DNA from: Bacillota bacterium
Lineage (GTDB): Bacteria; Bacillota; Sulfobacillia; JAJZYS01; JAJYTV01
Length of the DNA: 17,807 bases
Direction: 5' to 3'
Assembly: GCA_021810725.1 (NCBI GenBank)
Contig: JAJZIE010000017.1
Coordinates: 1 to 17,807 of the forward strand
Part shown: positions 14,058 to 17,807 of the stretch, one piece after another
How the letters are laid out: each line of letters begins with the position of its first letter
How positions within the stretch are numbered: position 1 is the stretch's first letter
The notes under the pieces: model-generated
The model's database searches: none
The model's input: the letters and a program-made list of their open reading frames with translations, nothing else
Told to the model about the DNA's origin: nothing
Translations under genes and position numbers: made by a program

Positions 14058-15499
14058 TGCGTGCGCTCGTGCTCGAGCGGCGCGGCCGGCACGCCATCGT
14101 GCTGCTGCCTGGCGGCGAGCTGCGCCGCATCCGCGCGCCCCACGCCCTGGCGGGCGACGAGATCCTGCTGCCTGGTCAGCCAGCCCGGGTGCCCATGCGC
14201 CGGTTCGCCTACGCGGCGGCCGGCCTCGCAGGCGTGCTGGCCATCCTGCCGGCGGCGCTGCCGCTGGCGCAGGCCAAGGTGGTCGCGTACGCGACGGTGG
14301 ACATCAATCCGAGCGTGGAGCTCGGCCTCTCTGCCGGCGGCACGGTGCTCACCGCGACGGGTCTCGACAAAGACGGCCATCGGGTCCTCGCGACCGCCCG
14401 CGTGCGGGGAGAGGCGCTCTCGGCGGCGGTGGACACTCTGCTGCGCACCGCGAGCGCGCAAGGTTTTATCGCCAAGGGACGACCGGCCGCGGTCATCGTG
14501 GCCGGGTACGGCGCGGGTGAGGCGTCGGTCCCCGCGGCTGTGCAGGGCCAGTTGAGGCTGGCACGGAGTTTTGCCGCCACGTACCTGCATCACCACGGCG
14601 TCAAGGGCATCGTTTCGGCGATGATCGTGCCGCGGGTGCTGGTGCAGGCAGCGGAGAAGGCGCATGTGTCCGCGGGCGTCTACGCCGTCTGGTCGGCTCT
14701 GCACAAGGCGGGCGCTGGCGTCAAGGTGAGCGCGATGCGCGGCGACCATCTGGGCTCCGCGATGGCGAAGATCGCCACGACCAGCTCGGGCAAGGCGGTG
14801 CTGCCGGTGCTCACGGGCAACGCGAAGACGACCGGCACGCCGCCGTCGACCGGCGCCCGGCACGGACAGACGAAGGGGAACACCCCGCCGTCGACCGGCC
14901 CTCAAGTTGGGCAGACGGGCGGTAACGCCCCTTCGTCCGGAACGACCCCCCCACCGACACCGCCCGTGAGCCCGCCAGCCGGTGGCACAGGGCGGCAGAC
15001 GCCGGCCACGCCGTCGGTGCAGCTTCAGATCGTCACGCCGGGCGGCACCGTCCAGCTGCAGCTGGGCGGCGACAGCCAGGAAGGGGCGGGCACGACGGCT
15101 CCCGGTGACGGGCAGGGGCAGGGCAACGGCCAGGGCGTGGGTCCTGGTCAGGGGAAGGGACATGGCAAGGGCAAGAAGGGCGACGCTGGTCAGGGCGTTC
15201 TGCCGGGCGGATCGTCGGTCCAGCCAGGCGGACCCGCGCAGGGTGCGGGCGGCGGCGCCGGCGAGGATCAGGGCAATGGCCTTCCGGGCGGGCAGTCGGA
15301 CCACGGGAAGGGACACCACGATCACGGCGGGACGGGGGGCTCGAGCGGCTTCTCGAACCTGCAGGGCGTCGGTCAAAACTACTGGCTGGGTGCATGGGGC
15401 AAGGGCCGCCATCGCCACGGCGATGCGACCGGCGGGAGCGGCCTCTATCCGCAGGGGAACGGCGACGGAGGTTCTGGTCTGCAGCTCGGCGGCGATTGA
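14054..15499 (+). CDS. rsgI: Membrane-bound anti-sigma factor RsgI with long disordered extracytoplasmic tail
   Basis: This 481-residue protein holds SigI inactive at the membrane until signalled proteolysis. Residues 1-48 are the cytoplasmic RsgI N-terminal domain (ALVLERRGRHAIVLLPGGELRRI). Residues 51-73 are the single transmembrane helix. Residues 76-250 are the conserved extracytoplasmic domain opening with ATVDINPSVELGL, whose N85-P86-S87 matches the segment reported to self-cleave in RsgI proteins. From about 255 the chain becomes Pro/Thr/Gly-rich with two 15-residue repeats (TPPSTG...GQT.GN), then Gly/Gln/Lys-rich, with histidine clusters at 416-424 and 453-455. No catalytic or carbohydrate-binding module is recognisable in the tail, unlike clostridial RsgI proteins. 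ATG 14054 has GGAGG 6 bases upstream. Confidence 0.85.
   Translation: MMRALVLERRGRHAIVLLPGGELRRIRAPHALAGDEILLPGQPARVPMRRFAYAAAGLAGVLAILPAALPLAQAKVVAYATVDINPSVELGLSAGGTVLTATGLDKDGHRVLATARVRGEALSAAVDTLLRTASAQGFIAKGRPAAVIVAGYGAGEASVPAAVQGQLRLARSFAATYLHHHGVKGIVSAMIVPRVLVQAAEKAHVSAGVYAVWSALHKAGAGVKVSAMRGDHLGSAMAKIATTSSGKAVLPVLTGNAKTTGTPPSTGARHGQTKGNTPPSTGPQVGQTGGNAPSSGTTPPPTPPVSPPAGGTGRQTPATPSVQLQIVTPGGTVQLQLGGDSQEGAGTTAPGDGQGQGNGQGVGPGQGKGHGKGKKGDAGQGVLPGGSSVQPGGPAQGAGGGAGEDQGNGLPGGQSDHGKGHHDHGGTGGSSGFSNLQGVGQNYWLGAWGKGRHRHGDATGGSGLYPQGNGDGGSGLQLGGD
14837..14926 (+). repeat. Two tandem 45-bp coding repeats in rsgI
   Basis: Bases 14837-14881 and 14882-14926 encode TPPSTGARHGQTKGN and TPPSTGPQVGQTGGN, followed by a decayed third unit starting APSSGTT (14927 on). 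The shared core CGCCGTCGACCGGC is identical at DNA level. The period is 15 residues and keeps frame. Confidence 0.8.
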
Positions 15500-15574
15500 T
15501 CCGACGTAGCAGGTAGGCCCTGCGCGACTGTCGAATGGGCAAGCGTGGCATGCTTGGCCTGAGGAGGCAACGCG

Positions 15575-15967
15575 TTGACTAGCCTCAATTCCCCTGTCGT
15601 GACGATCCTCTGGTTTGTGGTACTGATCGCGATCTTCTGGTTCCTGCTGCTGCGGCCGCAGCGCCAGGAGCAGAAGAAGCGCGACGAGATGATCAAGACC
15701 CTGCACCGCGGCGACCGCGTGGTGACGATGGGCGGGATGCACGGCACGATCGTGGACCTGACGGATGACACCGCGCTCGTGCGGATCGCCGACAAGGTCG
15801 AGGTGACGATCTCGCGCACCGCCGTCGGCTCGGTGCAGGCCACGCGCGACAAGCAGGTATCGGGCCCCCGGGCCCGCCAGGACAAGGACGCGAAGGATGG
15901 CGCGGACGCCGAAGGCGGGAAGACCCGCGTCAACGGCGTCGAGATCGACGACCCGCCGCAGCAGTAG
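15575..15967 (+). CDS. yajC: Preprotein translocase accessory subunit YajC
   Basis: YajC associates with SecDF and SecYEG in the inner membrane. The 130-residue protein has one N-terminal helix (about residues 8-26, VVTILWFVVLIAIFWFLLL) followed at once by the signature RPQRQEQKKRDEMIKTLHRGDRVVTMGGMHGTIVDLTDD, then VTISRTAVGSV. The C-terminal 35 residues are charged and probably disordered. The start is a TTG at 15575, 7 bases from GAGGAGG (15561-15567). In Bacillus this gene follows queA-tgt downstream of ruvB; here it follows rsgI by 75 bases, and secD/secF are not next to it. Confidence 0.93.
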   Translation: MTSLNSPVVTILWFVVLIAIFWFLLLRPQRQEQKKRDEMIKTLHRGDRVVTMGGMHGTIVDLTDDTALVRIADKVEVTISRTAVGSVQATRDKQVSGPRARQDKDAKDGADAEGGKTRVNGVEIDDPPQQ

Positions 15968-15996
15968 AACTGATCGAAGATTTCTATCTGCTGTTT
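15959..15996 (+). terminator. Probable intrinsic terminator after yajC
   Basis: CAGCAGTAGAA (15959-15969) pairs with TTCTA (15982-15986) plus CTGCTG (15988-15993), giving an 11-bp stem with a single bulged T and a 12-base loop, followed by TTT. The stem starts within the last yajC codons. The U-tract is short and the stem is partly AT, so efficiency is uncertain. Confidence 0.5.
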
Positions 15997-16022
15997 CGCC
16001 CGAGGAGTCAGCACGCTATACT
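15994..16022 (+). promoter_or_regulatory. Possible promoter upstream of the mutase gene
   Basis: TATACT at 16017-16022 matches five of six -10 bases. The hexamer 17 bases upstream (TTTCGC) is a poor -35. It would give a 5' leader of nearly 280 bases before the mutase start. Apart from this element and the hairpin at 16232-16260, I see nothing definite in 15968-16306. Confidence 0.25.
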
Positions 16023-16231
16023 CGGATTGGTGCGCGTGCCCCTCGGGCGATGCCATGTCCCGGTGGGGACGGCCGTCGCCGGTCTGGCAGCCGACCCCTC
16101 CGGTACGGTCGAACGGTCCCGCACGGTCGGGCTGGCGCAGGGGCATGGTCCGTGACAAACTGGTAGCAATCCGGTCGGCCGCCGGTCAGGTCGCAGGCGT
16201 CGACCGGTGCAGGAAGAGTCTGGCCGGATGA

Positions 16232-16260
16232 CCGCCGCGGGCCGGACGGCCCATGGGCGG
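16232..16260 (+). repeat. GC-rich stem-loop in the mutase leader
   Basis: CCGCC (16232-16236) pairs with GGCGG (16256-16260), and inside it GGGCC (16239-16243) pairs with GGCCC (16248-16252) around a 4-base loop. No T-run follows. It lies 47 bases before the mutase start codon. Confidence 0.45.
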
Positions 16261-16306
16261 CGGGGAGGGCTGCGGCCCCTTCGGCCAGACGGAAGGAGCG
16301 TTGTGT

Positions 16307-17807
16307 TTGGGCGAGGAGAGACGGCAGGATCGTTCCACCTGGCAGCAGGAAACCCTTGACCCCTGGCTCAAACGCGCGCCGCAACGTCAAGAGTCCTTCT
16401 CGACCCTGTCCGGCCTGGCGCTGCCCGTGGTCGCGGACGGCGACGACGTCGACGGCGGGAACATTGGATACCCGGGCGCCTATCCGTACACGCGCGGCAT
16501 CTTTCCCACCATGTATCGCGGGCGCCTTTGGACGATGCGGCAGTACGCCGGCTTCGGCTCCGCGGACGAGACGAACAGGCGCTTCCGCTTCCTGCTCGGC
16601 CAGGGACAGACCGGCCTTTCCGTCGCCTTCGACCTGCCGACGCAGATGGGCTACGACTCCGATCACCCCATGGCGCGCGGCGAGGTGGGCAAGGTCGGCG
16701 TGGCCATCGACTCGGTCGAGGACATGCAGCGGCTGTTCCAGGACATTCCCCTCGACCAGGTCACCACGTCCATGACGATCAACGCCCCGGCCGCCATCCT
16801 GCTGCTCATGTACGAGGCGGTGGGGCGGCAGCAGGGCGTCTCCCCGGACCGTCTGGGCGGAACGATCCAGAACGACGTGCTCAAGGAGTACACCGCGCGC
16901 GGCACCTACATCCTGCCGCCCGCCGCGTCGCTCCGCCTCGTGACGGATACCTTCCGCTACTGCCGGGATCGCCTGCCCCGCTTCCACACGATCTCGATCT
17001 CCGGCTACCACATCCGCGAGGCAGGTTCCACCGCACCGCAGGAAGTGGCGTTCACGCTTGCGAACGCGCTTGCCTACGTCGAGGCGGCCCAGGCCGCGGG
17101 GCTCGAGATCGACAGCTTCGCGCCGCGCCTGTCGTTCTTCTTCAACGCGCAGAGCGACCTCTTCGAGGAGGCGGCGAAGTTCCGCGCCGCGCGGCGCCTC
17201 TGGGCGCGCCTGATGGCGGAGCGCGGCGCCAAGGACCCACGCTCGCTGCAGCTGCGCTTCCATGCCCAGACGGCGGGCTCGGCGCTCACGGCGCAGCAGC
17301 CGGAGGTGAACCTCGCGAGGGTCACCCTGCAGGCGCTCGCCGCCGTGCTCGGAGGCGCCCAGTCGCTGCACACCAACGCATACGACGAGGCGCTCGCCCT
17401 GCCGACGGAGCACTCGGCCCTCCTGGCCCTGAGGAGCCAGCAGGTGATCGCCTACGAGACGGGTGTGGCGGACGTCGTGGACCCCCTGGGCGGCAGCTAT
17501 CTGGTCGAGCAGCTGACGAACCGCATCGAGGAGGAAGCCCGGGCCCTGATCGACGAGATCCAGGATCTCGGTGGCGCCGTCGCCGCGATCGAGGCGGGGT
17601 TTGTGCAGCGCAAGATCCAGGACGCGGCCTACCGCTACCAGCAGGAAGTCGAACAGGGCCGCCGCAAGGTCGTCGGCGTCAACGCGTTCCAGACCCCGGA
17701 ACAGGAGCGCCCGCCGCTCCTGCGGGTCGACGCCGACGTCGAGGCCCGCCAGCTCGAGCGCCTGGCGGATCTGCGCCGGCGTCGCGATCCGGCGCCAGTG
17801 GACGCTG
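16307..17807 (+). CDS. mcmA1: Methylmalonyl-CoA mutase large (substrate-binding) subunit, 3'-partial
   Basis: It interconverts methylmalonyl-CoA and succinyl-CoA with coenzyme B12. About 500 residues of the TIM-barrel are present; the gene runs off the window. Key residues align with a constant offset of 9 to the Propionibacterium shermanii enzyme: Y80 (TMRQYAGF, its Y89), R198 (YTARGTYILPP, its R207) and H235 (SGYHIREAG, its H244). Y89 and R207 bind the substrate carboxylate and differ in isobutyryl-type mutases, so methylmalonyl-CoA is the likely substrate. The chain ends in a charged ~550-residue-type tail (VDADVEARQLERLADLRRRRD), so the B12-binding domain is probably a separate gene downstream. 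The TTG at 16307, 8 bases after AAGGAG (16293-16298), is the chosen start; the TTG at 16301 is too close to the site. Confidence 0.93.
   Translation, partial: MGEERRQDRSTWQQETLDPWLKRAPQRQESFSTLSGLALPVVADGDDVDGGNIGYPGAYPYTRGIFPTMYRGRLWTMRQYAGFGSADETNRRFRFLLGQGQTGLSVAFDLPTQMGYDSDHPMARGEVGKVGVAIDSVEDMQRLFQDIPLDQVTTSMTINAPAAILLLMYEAVGRQQGVSPDRLGGTIQNDVLKEYTARGTYILPPAASLRLVTDTFRYCRDRLPRFHTISISGYHIREAGSTAPQEVAFTLANALAYVEAAQAAGLEIDSFAPRLSFFFNAQSDLFEEAAKFRAARRLWARLMAERGAKDPRSLQLRFHAQTAGSALTAQQPEVNLARVTLQALAAVLGGAQSLHTNAYDEALALPTEHSALLALRSQQVIAYETGVADVVDPLGGSYLVEQLTNRIEEEARALIDEIQDLGGAVAAIEAGFVQRKIQDAAYRYQQEVEQGRRKVVGVNAFQTPEQERPPLLRVDADVEARQLERLADLRRRRDPAPVDA

Noticed and set aside
15110..15360. Collagen-like Gly-X-Y repeat in the RsgI tail
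   Set aside because: Glycine is frequent but not at every third position for any long run, so the segment is better called low-complexity.
14030..15742. 570-codon open frame on the minus strand opposite rsgI
   Set aside because: It is a low-complexity antisense product of the Gly/Pro-rich rsgI tail and crosses gene boundaries, with no recognisable domain.
15968..16306. Cobalamin riboswitch before the mutase gene
   Set aside because: The conserved B12-box-like sequences could not be found by eye on the plus strand; only generic GC hairpins are present.
16016..17413. 465-codon open frame on the minus strand opposite the mutase gene
   Set aside because: The plus strand encodes an unmistakable mutase with active-site residues in register; the minus product has no domain.

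Overview
The window is about 68-70% G+C and reads like a chromosome segment of a high-GC Bacillota (Firmicutes) bacterium, in the style of Symbiobacterium, Thermaerobacter or Limnochordia. This placement is inferred from gene content: SigI/RsgI, a BofC-like protein beside ruv genes, YebC, DUF2905 and a split methylmalonyl-CoA mutase. Frequent TTG and GTG starts and strong GGAGG-type ribosome sites agree. No rRNA, tRNA or CRISPR array was seen.

Layout. (1) Bases 1-1837 are an accessory, decayed stretch. They hold an IS4-family transposase cut by the window edge that has lost catalytic residues, then about 580 bases with no convincing intact gene, including an inverted repeat and a possible oxidoreductase remnant. 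(2) Bases 1838-4369 carry three single genes: a SAM-dependent methyltransferase, a minus-strand DUF5700-type HExxH metallopeptidase, and a DUF981 six-helix membrane protein. (3) Bases 4558-7661 hold a glyoxylate-bypass pair, malate synthase (aceB) and isocitrate lyase (aceA), followed by a 55-residue cysteine-rich zinc-binding microprotein. (4) A strong hairpin terminator separates these from a minus-strand isoaspartyl peptidase/glycosylasparaginase (7716-8648), which is divergent from nadE. (5) Bases 8831-13259 are a plus-strand run: nadE, yebC, a BofC-like membrane-anchored protein, ruvC, ruvA, ruvB and DUF2905. (6) Bases 13326-15499 are sigI and rsgI, a sigma factor and its membrane anti-sigma factor. 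RsgI has a long low-complexity extracytoplasmic tail with 45-base repeats and histidine clusters. (7) yajC follows, then a probable terminator, a 300-base leader, and the large-subunit gene of methylmalonyl-CoA mutase, which runs off the right edge.

How they fit together. AceA/AceB and methylmalonyl-CoA mutase point to growth on acetyl-CoA- or propionyl-CoA-yielding substrates. The yebC-bofC-ruv-yajC order matches the Bacillus yrbC-bofC-ruvAB-queA-tgt-yajC neighbourhood as I recall it, but queA and tgt are absent and DUF2905-sigI-rsgI sits in their place. The most interesting structures are the SigI/RsgI module with a candidate autoregulatory promoter, and a series of hairpins at or beside the Shine-Dalgarno (SD) sequences of yebC, the bofC-like gene and ruvC.
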